Shown: positions 19,013-27,800 of the stretch, piece by piece
Layout of the letters: each line of letters opens with the position of its first letter
Position numbering within the stretch: position 1 is the stretch's first letter
Assembly: GCF_017968845.1 (NCBI RefSeq)
Contig: NZ_CP072876.1
Location: forward strand, 744,001 to 808,000
From: Microbacterium sp. NIBRBAC000506063
GTDB lineage: Bacteria > Actinomycetota > Actinomycetes > Actinomycetales > Microbacteriaceae
DNA length: 64,000 nucleotides
Direction: 5' to 3'
The notes under the pieces: model-generated
Seen by the model: the letters and a program-made list of their open reading frames with translations, nothing else
Database searches by the model: none
What the model was told of the DNA's origin: nothing
Position numbers and translations under genes: made by a program

Positions 19013-20257
19013 TCAGATCCAGCCGAACTGATCGGCGATTCCGGTGACGGTCTTGACCGGGTTGTCCACGAAGTTCAGGACCTTGTCGATCGCTCCGGGT
19101 GCATCATCGATGAGCCCGGCGATCCCCGGGGAACCGTTGGACCCGTTGAGGAACTGGAAGAGATTCCCTCGCGCCTTGTTCGACAGGCTGGCGGCGGCGT
19201 TGGAGAAGTGCGCCCCGGTCGCTCCATCGAAGCCCTGAAGGAGCCGGTGCAGCACGCTGGGTCCGCCGGTACCGCCGAACCAATCCCGCAGGACACGTGA
19301 TCCGTGCTTGTTCAGCGTGCCGCCGCGATGGAAGACCTCCGCAACCCCTCCGCGGGAGAGAAGACCCTGCACGGCGCCGCGCGTGGCCTTGCTGCCCAGC
19401 CCGATGAGATCCCCGAACACGCTGGAGACCTTCGACAGACCCCTGAACGCGCTGAACGCCTTCCCGAACGGGAACACGCCGAATGCCGCCCAGAAGATGT
19501 CGTTGCCGTCGGCTCTGCCACCTGCGTACAGCGCGATCGTCACGATGAGCGAGGCGATGCCGGCGATGGCCGCGGCGATCAGCAGGAACGGCGCACCGAT
19601 GATGCACGCCACGACGGCGAGGACGACACCGACAGCGGTGAGCACCCAGCCGATGATCTCAAGCGCCGGCAACGCATTGTCGAGCCAGGAGTCCTTCACG
19701 CCGTTGTCGTTGGCGTCCTTGAGGCCCGAGCGAGCAGCGTTGTACGCGGAGTTCCAGGTGTCGTAGTACCCGTCGTAGCCGCGCACATCCTCGCGCCAGG
19801 TGCTGACGGCGCGGTCGAAGCTCAACTGCAGCTCGGCGGTGTCGTCGCCTGCCTGCGTCGCCTCCTCCAACGCGATGGAGCGCCAGCGCACGATCTGCCA
19901 GCTGCTCGCCCCATCCGTGACGATGGTGTTGATCGGGCTCTGAACCGACTCGAGTGCGTCGCCGTAGTCGGCGAGCACTTCTCCGCTGGGAGAGTATCGG
20001 ATTCCGGCCTTCTTCAGATCCGCGTAGACGTCCTCGGCCGCATCGCGCAGCTTGTCGATCGACAGACCCTTGCCCACGTTCCCGTTGGCGATCTGGTTGA
20101 GCGCGTTGGCGGCCATCTGCATGCGGTCGCCGAGGTCTTTCATGTCTCGCCCGCGTCGGGCGATGTCCGAGGCGTTGCCTTCGATGCGTCGCAGCTCCCG
20201 GCCCCGCGGCGAGGGAAGCATCCACGTGGTGCGGTACTCCGGTCCGTTGACTGTCAT
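19013..20257 (-). CDS. Putative T7SS substrate/effector with helical N-domain and central membrane pair (cassette A)
   Basis: 414 residues. Residues 1-170 are helical (ASDIARRGRDMKDLGDRMQM, SFDRAVSTWREDVRGYDGYY), like WXG/LXG-type N-domains of type VII substrates; residues about 195-245 form two or three strongly hydrophobic segments (IIGWVLTAVGVVLAVVACII, LLIAAAIAGIASLIVTIALY), then FGVFPFGKAFSAF and a glycine-rich C-terminal region. The central part is clearly homologous to the protein at 23138-24403 while the C-termini diverge, as in polymorphic toxins. No signal peptide and no recognised toxin domain. Start ATG directly follows the TAG of the small upstream gene. Confidence 0.65.
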   Translation of the reverse strand: MTVNGPEYRTTWMLPSPRGRELRRIEGNASDIARRGRDMKDLGDRMQMAANALNQIANGNVGKGLSIDKLRDAAEDVYADLKKAGIRYSPSGEVLADYGDALESVQSPINTIVTDGASSWQIVRWRSIALEEATQAGDDTAELQLSFDRAVSTWREDVRGYDGYYDTWNSAYNAARSGLKDANDNGVKDSWLDNALPALEIIGWVLTAVGVVLAVVACIIGAPFLLIAAAIAGIASLIVTIALYAGGRADGNDIFWAAFGVFPFGKAFSAFRGLSKVSSVFGDLIGLGSKATRGAVQGLLSRGGVAEVFHRGGTLNKHGSRVLRDWFGGTGGPSVLHRLLQGFDGATGAHFSNAAASLSNKARGNLFQFLNGSNGSPGIAGLIDDAPGAIDKVLNFVDNPVKTVTGIADQFGWI

Positions 20258-20575
20258 CTAGCCGTCGTTCCCATCTTCGGCCTCCATCGCGGTCGCCAGT
20301 TCGGAGTCGAGATCCTGCCAAGACTGACGTGTGCCCGAGACGCGCTCCAGCAGGTCTTCGAGATTCCTGCGCAGAGTCTCGCGCTTGTCGTCCCACGCCT
20401 CTTCGAAACGCTGCGCCTCGGAACGCAGTTCGGATCGGCCCAGCGGACTCCCGATCGCGGCCTCGAGCGCCTCACTGTTCCCTGTCGCCGACTCGAACTC
20501 ACCGATGGCGTCGGTGATGGCCTTCTCCAGATCCGCCATCGTTGCCATCGGGATGTCGATGTCATCGTACGCCAT
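20258..20575 (-). CDS. Small helical WXG-like partner protein (cassette A)
   Basis: 105 residues forming an antiparallel helical pair (ADLEKAITDAIGEFESATG, then AQRFEEAWDDKRETLRRNLE). It shares LEAAIGxPxGxxELR and FExxWDDKR with the protein at 24423-24752, its counterpart in cassette B. Size and helical hairpin suit an Esx-like secreted partner of the large protein encoded next, although no WXG turn is present. GGAAGGAA ribosome site before the ATG. Confidence 0.68.
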   Translation of the reverse strand: MAYDDIDIPMATMADLEKAITDAIGEFESATGNSEALEAAIGSPLGRSELRSEAQRFEEAWDDKRETLRRNLEDLLERVSGTRQSWQDLDSELATAMEAEDGNDG

Positions 20576-20612
20576 GGAGTTCCTTCCCCTCTGCCTCACG
20601 GCCCTCCTGCCA

Positions 20613-20650
20613 ACATGGAGGATCGGGCCGCCAGGCCCGATCCTCCATGT
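20613..20650. terminator. Perfect 17-bp stem hairpin between WXG100 gene and cassette A
   Basis: The arm 20613-20629 (ACATGGAGGATCGGGCC) pairs exactly with 20634-20650 across a GCCA loop. It lies after the WXG100 stop and before the next ribosome site, with no U tract on either strand. It could protect the WXG100 message 3' end or partly attenuate read-through, giving more WXG100 protein than downstream products. Confidence 0.7.
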
Positions 20651-20665
20651 GAATCCGTCTGCGAT

Positions 20666-20953
20666 TCAGCCGCCGGCGAGCTGCGTGTCCAGATCCTGGA
20701 TCGCGCGCATCATGCCCAGCAGCGACTCCGACATGTCGTTGATGCCGTCGACCGCGCTCTTCAGGCCCGTCGTCAGCTCGGTGTATCCCTCACCGAACTT
20801 CCCCGACGCGTGCTGCGTCTTGAAGTCCTCACCCAGCAGCGTGTCCACCTGACCCTTCAGCGTGTCCAACTGCCCCTGAATGTCATCGCGAGCCTGCGAC
20901 AGCGAGCCCGCCACCTGCTCCATCTCCGCATATGACGCACCGAAATCAGCCAT
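20666..20953 (-). CDS. WXG100-family (ESAT-6-like) secreted protein, Trp of WXG replaced
   Basis: A 95-residue helical hairpin protein: MADFGASYAEMEQVAGSLSQ, a turn at LLGEDFKTQHASGKFGEGY, then ELTTGLKSAVDGINDMSESL. Size, glycine-centred turn and heptad pattern are those of WXG100 proteins exported by type VII systems as dimers, but the usual WxG is L-L-G-E. The ATG at 20953 has AAGGGAG spaced six bases; an upstream TTG in frame is less likely. It has its own promoter with the shared 17-bp box and is followed by a stable hairpin, suggesting high expression. Confidence 0.85.
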   Translation of the reverse strand: MADFGASYAEMEQVAGSLSQARDDIQGQLDTLKGQVDTLLGEDFKTQHASGKFGEGYTELTTGLKSAVDGINDMSESLLGMMRAIQDLDTQLAGG

Positions 20954-21007
20954 CGTCAACTCCCTTGATATCCGAGAAAACCGGACCCCTCCGGCCCGAC
21001 ACCATCA

Positions 21008-21051
21008 AAACTAACCCAGCGGGCGACACGCAGTCGATGGGGAGGACTACC
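21008..21051 (-). promoter_or_regulatory. Promoter of the WXG100 gene with shared T7 box
   Basis: On the minus strand the box GGTAGTCCTCCCCATCG occupies 21051-21035, overlapping a -35-like ATCGAC; 19 bases later stands TAGTTT (21013-21008) as -10. GTCGATGGG/CCCATCGAC (21033-21058) also forms a 9-bp inverted repeat around it. The TAG in the box is the stop codon of the upstream gene. The 5' UTR would be about 50 bases. Confidence 0.65.
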
Positions 21052-21692
21052 CATCGACGGGCACCCAGGTGAGCGTCGACACGCACACGTCGAAGAGCGC
21101 CTTCATCTGCAGGAGCGGCGCATCATCGGCCGGGGCGTCAGGTGGCCTGATGATCACCGCCGTCAGGAGCAGTGCGCGCCGGCGGCCGCTTCCGGGGATC
21201 GGGGTGAGGTAGGCGATCGTGGTGGTCAGCACCGGTTCGCCGTCGAGAGTGTCGGAGGTCTCGCGCTCGACGCGCATGATGCGTTTGTCGCCGAGCAGAG
21301 GCGTGGCGCCATCGGAGCGGATGGCCGTGCGCACGTACTCGTCGAGCGTCTGCCCGGGCTCGGCGTGCTGGACGGATGCCGTCAGGGACGCCGGGAGGAA
21401 AGCCCCTCGGAGGCGTCGTCGGCCGGGGAGAAGATCGCCACCGTCGACACCTTGCGCATCTGCGTGAAGGCCTCGTCGAGCATGACGCGCATCTTGCCGT
21501 AGAGGTCGGGGCGGTGGCTCTCCATGAGCCGGCCCGGGCCTTCGCCAGCATACGCGCCTGCTCCTCCTCGGTGACCTCGCGCCTCACCCAGTCCGGCGGA
21601 AGGACAAGTGCGAAGTCGGGGTCGGGGGCGCCGCCGAGCAGTTCGCGGAGCCCGACGCGCGTCGGAGTTCCTCCACCGGGCGTGTCGGTCAT
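21047..21692 (-). CDS. Cytosolic accessory protein of cassette B (frame-broken)
   Basis: About 214 residues without signal or membrane segment. Recognisable pieces are LRELLGGAPDPDFALVLPPD, ESHRPDLYGKMRVMLDEAF, TLDEYVRTAIRSDGATPLLG, TTIAYLTPIPGSG and the end LTWVPVDG; the protein at 17813-18440 has the same order of motifs. Two breaks near 21400 and 21530 shift frame. Its ATG overlaps the upstream stop (ATGA). Function is not known; a chaperone or immunity role is inferred from position. Confidence 0.62.
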
Positions 21693-22510
21693 GCGTTCGT
21701 CCTTCCGTCGGCATCGAGCGTGAAAAGGGTGCCGGGAGGCGCGGCGAGCGCCTCCCGCAGCAGGTCTTCGCCGATGAACCCGCGCTCGGCCAGGGTGCGC
21801 AGAGCGGCGTCGCGGTCGGCGAGGATCGCGGTCAGCTCCTCCCGCGGCACGCCCGCCACGACGCCGGCCGCGTCGTCGGGGGATCCCGGATGCGGCGGCT
21901 CGGGCTCCTCCGGCGCACGCGCGCGGAAGCGGATCAGCACGGCCACCGCGAGCAGCAGCCCCAGTCCGACCGCCGCCCAGATCGGGACGAGTGCTGCGGC
22001 CGGGAGCGGGTAGGCGTCCCTCCCGGCGACGGTGGGGATGCTCACCATGCTCATCAGGGCGCAGAAGGTCGCCAGTATCGCGAACCCGAACAGGAGGCCC
22101 GACCATCTCGCACCCCGCGCGAGCCACCCGATCCCGGCGACCAGCAGGGCCGCCGCCGTCACCGCGAACGCCGTCACCGCGATCGGCACGCTCGTGCGCG
22201 CATCCAACCAGCCCTGGTAGCTCGGCAGTGGATCGAGGAACTGCGAGCTGCCCAGCACCGCCATCCCGACGATCGGCGACAGCATCGCAAGGATCCCCAC
22301 CGGGACGAGAACAGCGTCACGCGCGCGGGCACCCGTCGAACGAGCGGTCGTGGAGAGGATGCGCGCGACGGCCGCCCCGTCCGGGCCGAGGGCCGCGACG
22401 ACCTCAGGGTGGGACTGAAAGGCCACCGCTTCGAGCATCCCCAGCCGGGGAGTCTCGCTGCGGGAGCGCCCCTGCGCCCAGGATGCGGCATCGGGATAGG
22501 CGAGGGTCAT
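21689..22510 (-). CDS. Four-helix membrane protein of cassette B
   Basis: 273 residues, intact. A cytoplasmic N-terminal helix (LEAVAFQSHPEVVAALGPDG) precedes four membrane segments at about 65-200 (VLVPVGILAMLSPIVGMAVL, VPIWAAVGLGLLLAVAVLIR), and a charged C-terminal helix region (LTAILADRDAALRTLAERGF) follows. The layout matches the two membrane proteins of cassette A. ATG overlaps the stop of the upstream gene. No family recognised. Confidence 0.7.
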   Translation of the reverse strand: MTLAYPDAASWAQGRSRSETPRLGMLEAVAFQSHPEVVAALGPDGAAVARILSTTARSTGARARDAVLVPVGILAMLSPIVGMAVLGSSQFLDPLPSYQGWLDARTSVPIAVTAFAVTAAALLVAGIGWLARGARWSGLLFGFAILATFCALMSMVSIPTVAGRDAYPLPAAALVPIWAAVGLGLLLAVAVLIRFRARAPEEPEPPHPGSPDDAAGVVAGVPREELTAILADRDAALRTLAERGFIGEDLLREALAAPPGTLFTLDADGRTNA

Positions 22511-23141
22511 GGTCTCGACAGGCTATCAATCCAGGTGTTCTCCGGCTGCGCCTCCAGCAGCGCGGGCGGCAGCGCCCGGCGCACCCGCCCGTCGGGGCCG
22601 GTCAGCTCGAGAGAGCCGATGAAGCTCTGGATCGACGGGGAGGCCAGGCCGAGCAGGTCGGCGAGGGTGGGCTCGACGGAGACGAGCACCAGGGCATCGT
22701 CCTCGCAGGCGAAGACGACGTCGAAGCCGACGGCCGTGGAATCGCCGACGTCGTCATACCGCGGGACGAGGACACCGGGGCCGAGGCTCGGAGAATCGAA
22801 GAGCACGCCGTCTCCCGGTCCTGGAAGCCGCTGCTGCGGATCGCGGGCGCCGATGGCGACGTGCACGAAGAGGCAGAGGGGCCGCCGGCCGAGCCACAGC
22901 TGGAAGGCGAGCGCGTCCTCCTCGCGCCGGCGCTCGAGGCCGCCGCGCAGCAGTGCGGGGATGACGACCTCGGCCTCGGCCGACCAGTCCTCACCCCACT
23001 CCTCGCGCAGGGCCGCGGTCTGCTCCGCGGTCCAGGAGCGCGCGGCATCCGGATCGAGCCCCTCGGGGAGGGGAGCCAGCCGGCGTCGATCGAGGTGCCG
23101 CTGATCGACCAGCGTCCCCCGTGCTCCTCGGATCCGCTCAC
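22507..23141 (-). CDS. Cytosolic accessory protein of cassette B, homologue of 18437-19011 (frame-broken)
   Basis: About 211 residues. It begins SGSEEHGGRWSISGTSIDAG; a CCCC run near 23080 needs one C to continue as LPEGLDPDAARSWTAEQTAA. The C-terminal half (LVLVSVEPTLADLLGLASPS, IQSFIGSLELTGPDGRV) matches its cassette A counterpart. The GTG start at 23141 overlaps the stop of the large upstream gene (GTGA). Not secreted by sequence; function unknown. Confidence 0.62.
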
Positions 23142-24403
23142 TTGAATATGCTAAGCCAGGGGAACTGGGTGGTGAGCTTCTTGTCGCTGTTGCCCGTCCA
23201 CGTGGCGATGTTGTCGGTGACCCGGACACCCGAGTAGAGCAGGGTGTGCGTGAACTCCCAGGCCGCCGGGAACACCGGCGAGTTCTGCCAGCCGCGGCTG
23301 CCGCCGAGCATGTTCTCGATCGTGTCGGTCAGCGAGCCGGTGTCCTTGCCGAACATGAACCGGGTCATGATGTCTCCGATCCCGTTCGGGTTGCTCATGG
23401 TCCACAGCTTGCTGCCGCTGGAGGCCAGGCCCGACCAGCCGCCACCGCCGAGACGGAACGCGGTCGTCAGCGTGTTCCACTGCCCCGCCGCGGCCGTCCA
23501 GGTCGACGGCTTGAACGCCTTGAAGGTGTCACCGGCGATGTCGATGAGTCCTTGCTTGCCGTGCGCGAGCTTGCCGAGACTGCCGAAGGGGATGACCCCG
23601 ACGATGGCGAGCGCCAGGTCCCAGCCGCCCGCATCACCACGGGCGAACTGATAGGCGACCAAGGCCAGGGTGGCGATGGAGACGACGGCGGCGAGCGCGG
23701 CGATGATCGGCCCGCCGATGATGATGCTCGCGACGGCGAGGATCATCCCCGCGACCTTGAGCACCTCCACCGCCGCCGAGACGAAGCCGTCGACGTTGTC
23801 CCAGAAGCTGTCCTTGATCTTGCCGGCGAACGACGCGTCCACCCGTGAGGCGGTCTCGTCGAAGAGATCCTCCCAGGAGTCGACGTCGCGGTCGAAGTCG
23901 GCCAGGGCCGTCTGATGGGCGTCCCAGAGCTGCTGCTTCCGCGCGTCTTCGGCGTCGTTGTCCTGCGACATCGCCTCGCGCTCCTCGTCGGAGCGCCACG
24001 GTGCCGGCTGCGCCCAGAACGGCCGCTGCCCGGGGCGGAACCCGGGTGCCGCGTGATAGGCGTCGAGCGTGCTCTGGCAGGAGTCCACGCGCACGCGGAT
24101 GCGGGGCTGGTACTCATCGAGGATCCCGGCGTAGTCGACAAGGATGGGGCCGACGGGCTTGTACAGCTTGGCTGCCTGCTCCAGCTGCACGTGGCTGTCG
24201 CCGACGATCTCCTGCAACTTCTCGACGGCCTCGCCCTTCATCCCGGCGGTGTCGGCGGCCAGGTTGCTCAGGAAGGTCGCGCTCGTGGACATCTGGTTGC
24301 CGAGCCGGGTGATCTGGCGGCCCCGATCGCGGATCCCGCCCGCGTCGCCGACGAGCCCGGTGACGTGGCGTCCGCGGGGAGACATGATCTGCGTGTCAGA
24401 CAT
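23138..24403 (-). CDS. Putative T7SS substrate/effector with helical N-domain and central membrane pair (cassette B)
   Basis: 421 residues, intact. The N-terminal 190 residues are helical (RDRGRQITRLGNQMSTSATF, VEKLQEIVGDSHVQLEQAAK) and charged; residues about 215-265 are two hydrophobic segments (VLKVAGMILAVASIIIGGPI, ALAAVVSIATLALVAYQFAR) followed by LAIVGVIPFGSLGKL; the C-terminal 130 residues are Gly/Trp-rich. The middle is homologous to the protein at 19013-20257, whereas the C-terminal end differs. No signal peptide. It follows a small WXG-like partner gene by 19 bases, with its own GGAAGGAAG site. Exported or membrane-inserting toxin is a guess. Confidence 0.65.
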   Translation of the reverse strand: MSDTQIMSPRGRHVTGLVGDAGGIRDRGRQITRLGNQMSTSATFLSNLAADTAGMKGEAVEKLQEIVGDSHVQLEQAAKLYKPVGPILVDYAGILDEYQPRIRVRVDSCQSTLDAYHAAPGFRPGQRPFWAQPAPWRSDEEREAMSQDNDAEDARKQQLWDAHQTALADFDRDVDSWEDLFDETASRVDASFAGKIKDSFWDNVDGFVSAAVEVLKVAGMILAVASIIIGGPIIAALAAVVSIATLALVAYQFARGDAGGWDLALAIVGVIPFGSLGKLAHGKQGLIDIAGDTFKAFKPSTWTAAAGQWNTLTTAFRLGGGGWSGLASSGSKLWTMSNPNGIGDIMTRFMFGKDTGSLTDTIENMLGGSRGWQNSPVFPAAWEFTHTLLYSGVRVTDNIATWTGNSDKKLTTQFPWLSIFK

Positions 24404-24422
24404 CTTCGCTTCCTTCCCCGCC

Positions 24423-24752
24423 TCAGACCGGACGAGCCGCGTGCTCGTCGGTGACGTCGACCTCCATCGAGGCCGCGGTCTGCGCATCCCACTCCTCGAG
24501 ACCGTCGAGGACGCCCTGCACGTGCTTCTGCACCCGATCTATGTCCCAGGCGAGCTCCTTGCGCTTGTCGTCCCAGCGGCTCTCGAAGTCGCCGACCTTC
24601 TGGCGCAGCTCACGCTTGCCGTAGGGGGTCCCGATCGCCGCCTCGAGGTCGTTCGTGCGAGAGGCGGCATCGTTGAGCTCCTGCACGATGGTCGCCAACT
24701 GGGTGTTGACGCGAGCCAATTCCGTGTATCTGACCCAGATCCCGTCCGACAT
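24423..24752 (-). CDS. Small helical WXG-like partner protein (cassette B)
   Basis: 109 residues, helical hairpin (VNTQLATIVQELNDAASRTN; VGDFESRWDDKRKELAWDID). It is the cassette B counterpart of the protein at 20258-20575, sharing LEAAIGTPYGKRELR and the FExxWDDKR helix. First gene after a boxed promoter; GGAGGGG ribosome site. Predicted to pair with, and help export, the protein encoded just downstream; this is inference from WXG/LXG systems. Confidence 0.68.
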   Translation of the reverse strand: MSDGIWVRYTELARVNTQLATIVQELNDAASRTNDLEAAIGTPYGKRELRQKVGDFESRWDDKRKELAWDIDRVQKHVQGVLDGLEEWDAQTAASMEVDVTDEHAARPV

Positions 24753-24834
24753 CTTCCCCTCCAGTGCTCATCGCCGCGCACGCGATGCGCTCGAACCGCC
24801 GCCTTCGACGAGCCGATACGACCCGACGTCAACA

Positions 24835-24877
24835 AAACTATTGACCGGTGCGCGAACGGTCGATGGGGAGAACTCCC
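24835..24877 (-). promoter_or_regulatory. Promoter of cassette B with shared T7 box
   Basis: The minus-strand box GGGAGTTCTCCCCATCG (24877-24861) overlaps ATCGAC as a -35-like element; 18 bases later TAGTTT (24840-24835) serves as -10. The stop codon of the EssC-like gene (24882-24880) touches the box. TAGTTTTG and a following GTCGGG are also conserved with the WXG100 promoter. Confidence 0.65.
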
Positions 24878-24879
24878 CA

Positions 24880-27800
24880 TCACGGCGCAGCGAGCGCCTC
24901 CCCCTCCACGAGCGGCATCTGCACCGTGACCTGACGGCCGGACTGCACGAAGATGCCGCGGCCGTCGGGGAAGTCGCTGCGCTTGACCTTCGGGAAGGGC
25001 ACCTTGAAGACCGCGTCGCCGTCGAAGGCGTCGGGTTTGAGGATGATGCCCTTGCGGCCGGCCTTGAAGTCGCCGATGAATCCGAAGCCGCTCGTGACCT
25101 GCGTGACGTCCGCGTCGCCGATCAGCAGGTGGTCGCTGCGGTTGATCGCCTGGAACATCGCCTTCATGTCGCGCTCGGCGGGGGTGTCGGCGAACTGCGG
25201 CACGTCCTCGACCACCACCAGCAGCCGGGCGGGGATCGTCTCGTCGACGGCGATCTCGGCGATCTCCTTGGCCAGCTCCTTCGCGTCGTCGGGGGTGACG
25301 GCGCTGCGCGTCCAGTCGGCGTACTCCTTCAGCTGCGAGCGTCGGCCGCCGAAGTGGAAGAGCTTCACCTCGGGGTCGAAGCGGCGCATCGAGGTGATGA
25401 TCGCCTTGAGCGCGGTCGTCTTGCCCGACATCGGGGGCCCGGCCACGACGAAGGTGCCGACGGGGTCGAAGCCGCGCGCGGCCAGGGTGTCCTCGGCGAC
25501 GCCGAGCACGGGGAACTCCCCGACCCGCTCGGGCAGGTCGCGCATCGGCAGACGGGTGGGCAGGGCACCGATCTCGGCGACCTCGGCGACGCCCGCCGCG
25601 CGCAGGTCGGCGGCGAGCTGTTCGAGCAGCTTCGTCTGCTCGGCGACGTTCGGGGTCCCGCCGAGGGTGGCGATCTGCGTCTCCAGCCCGTCGACGATCG
25701 CCCGTCCGGGGGCGCTCGTCTCGTCCAGGACGTCCTTGGGCGCGTTGAGCATCGCGTAGCCGGACTCGTCCGCGAGCCGCAGCACGACCCGCCGCGAGAT
25801 GTTCGCGCTCACCGCCGTCGGCACGGATCCGGAGCGGTCCGCGCTCGCCACGACGTGCACGCCCAGCGGACGCCCTTCGCCGATGATCCGCATGAACGTC
25901 TGATAGAACGGCATCCGCGCGGTCGTGGACTCCCACTCGGTGCGGAACTGCGGGTAGCCGTCGATGAGCAGGATGATGCGCGGCTCCGCTCGCCCGGTGA
26001 GCTCCCGGTACTCGGTGAGGCTGGAGGCGTTCGCCGCGCTGAAGCGCTTGCCGCGCTCATCGAGGACGCGGGCGAGCGAGCGCAGGATCCTCTGGACGCG
26101 CTCGGCGTCGTCGCCGGAGATGACCGAGCCGACGTGCGGCAGCGCCTCGAGGCTCTTGAGCGCGCCCGAGCCGAAGTCCAGACCGTACACCTCGGTCCGG
26201 GAGGAGCCGGGCGTGTACCCGGCCGCGATCGCGACCGTGCGCAGCACCGTCGACTTGCCGGAGCCGCTCGTGCCGTAAACCAGCAGCGAGCCGTCCTTGT
26301 CGGGAAGGAAGTACGCCGCCTCCTGGAGCTGGCGCTCGGGCACATCCATCTTGCCGAGCAGGATCTGCCCGTCACCGTGAACGGGGAGGTCGCGGATGTC
26401 GACGGCGCGCTCGAGGTCGTCAAGCCACGGCCGCCGGGGAGCGGGGATCCCGGCCAGCTGCGAGGCCTTCACGAGCGTCGACACGATGCGCTTCTGATCG
26501 TTGGGCCCGAGATCTTCGTCGTGGGAGTCGGACTCCGGCGCCCGCTCGGCCTCCCACAGCTGGGTGGAGCCGAATCGCAGCTCGGCGATCTTGACGTCGG
26601 CGGCCTGCTCCTCGTCGGTCGTCCACCCTCCCGCGTAGGCCGACTGGAACGGGACGAGACGGCCCGGGCCGGTCTTGGCGATGCCGCGACCGGGGATCGA
26701 GGGCGGGAAGCTCGCGGCGATCGGGTCGTCGACGACATCCTTCGAGTCGGACTCGTCGGCCATGCGCAGGGCGACGCGGAGGTTGGTGTTCGCCCGGAGG
26801 TTGTCCTTGATGACGCCGGCGGGACGCTGCGTCGCCATGATGAGGTGGATGCCCAGCGAACGTCCGCGCTGCGCGATGTCGACGACCCCGTCGACGAACT
26901 CGGGCACTTCGCCGGCGAGCGCCGCGAACTCGTCGATGACGAGGACGAGCGCCGGCGGGGTGTCGGGGTCGCGGCGTTTCTCCAGCTCGAGCAGGTCCTT
27001 CGCCTTCTTCCGGTTGAAGAGGTGCTCGCGATGGTGGAGCTCGGCGCGCAAGCTCGTGAGCGCCCGGCGCACGAGGTGAGGGCTGAGATCGGTGACCAGG
27101 CCGACGCAGTGCGGCAGGTCGACACAGTCGGCGAACGCCGAGCCGCCCTTGTAGTCGACGAAAAGGAACGTGACCCGGTCGGGGCTGTGCGCCGCGGCCA
27201 TGCCGAGCACCCAGGCCTGCAGGAACTCGCTCTTTCCCGCGCCGGTCGTCCCGCCCACGAGCGCGTGCGGCCCCTGCGTGCGCAGGTCGAGCGTCATCGC
27301 GTCCGTCTGCGACTGGCCGATGATCGCCCGGAGGTTCCCGGCCTTCTTCAATCGCGACTGCGGCACGCCGGAGCGGTCGATGATCGTGTTGTTCTGCCTC
27401 CAGCGGTCGATCACCGCGTTCGGGTCCTCAGCCAGCTCGGTGCCCACGAGCGAAAGAAACATGACCGAGTCGGGGATGTCGGAGGAGTCCTCGATGACGG
27501 TGCTCGAGTCGACCACCGGCGCAAGGCGCTTGGCGAACATCGTCATGTAGTCGTAGGAGACGCCCTCGATCTGCACCCCGGTGTAGCTCTTGCCATTGCG
27601 CACCGTGCCGACGCGGGCGGCGTCCAGCCCTGCCGAGACGTCCATGAAGCTGCGGCAGGCCGCCGGGAGCGCTTCGACGACCGGAGCGACGAAGAGGGCG
27701 TAGACGCCGACGTCCGCACCGCGCTCGAGGATCTGCGTGAGGCGGGCCCGGTCGACGGGCGCATCGTTGGTCACGATCACGAGCACCGCGGTCTGACCCG

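Noticed and set aside
19013-20257. A named toxin domain at the C-terminus of the large T7SS-like substrate
   Set aside because: I could see no nuclease, NAD-glycohydrolase, lipase or pore-toxin motif; toxicity is left as a guess.
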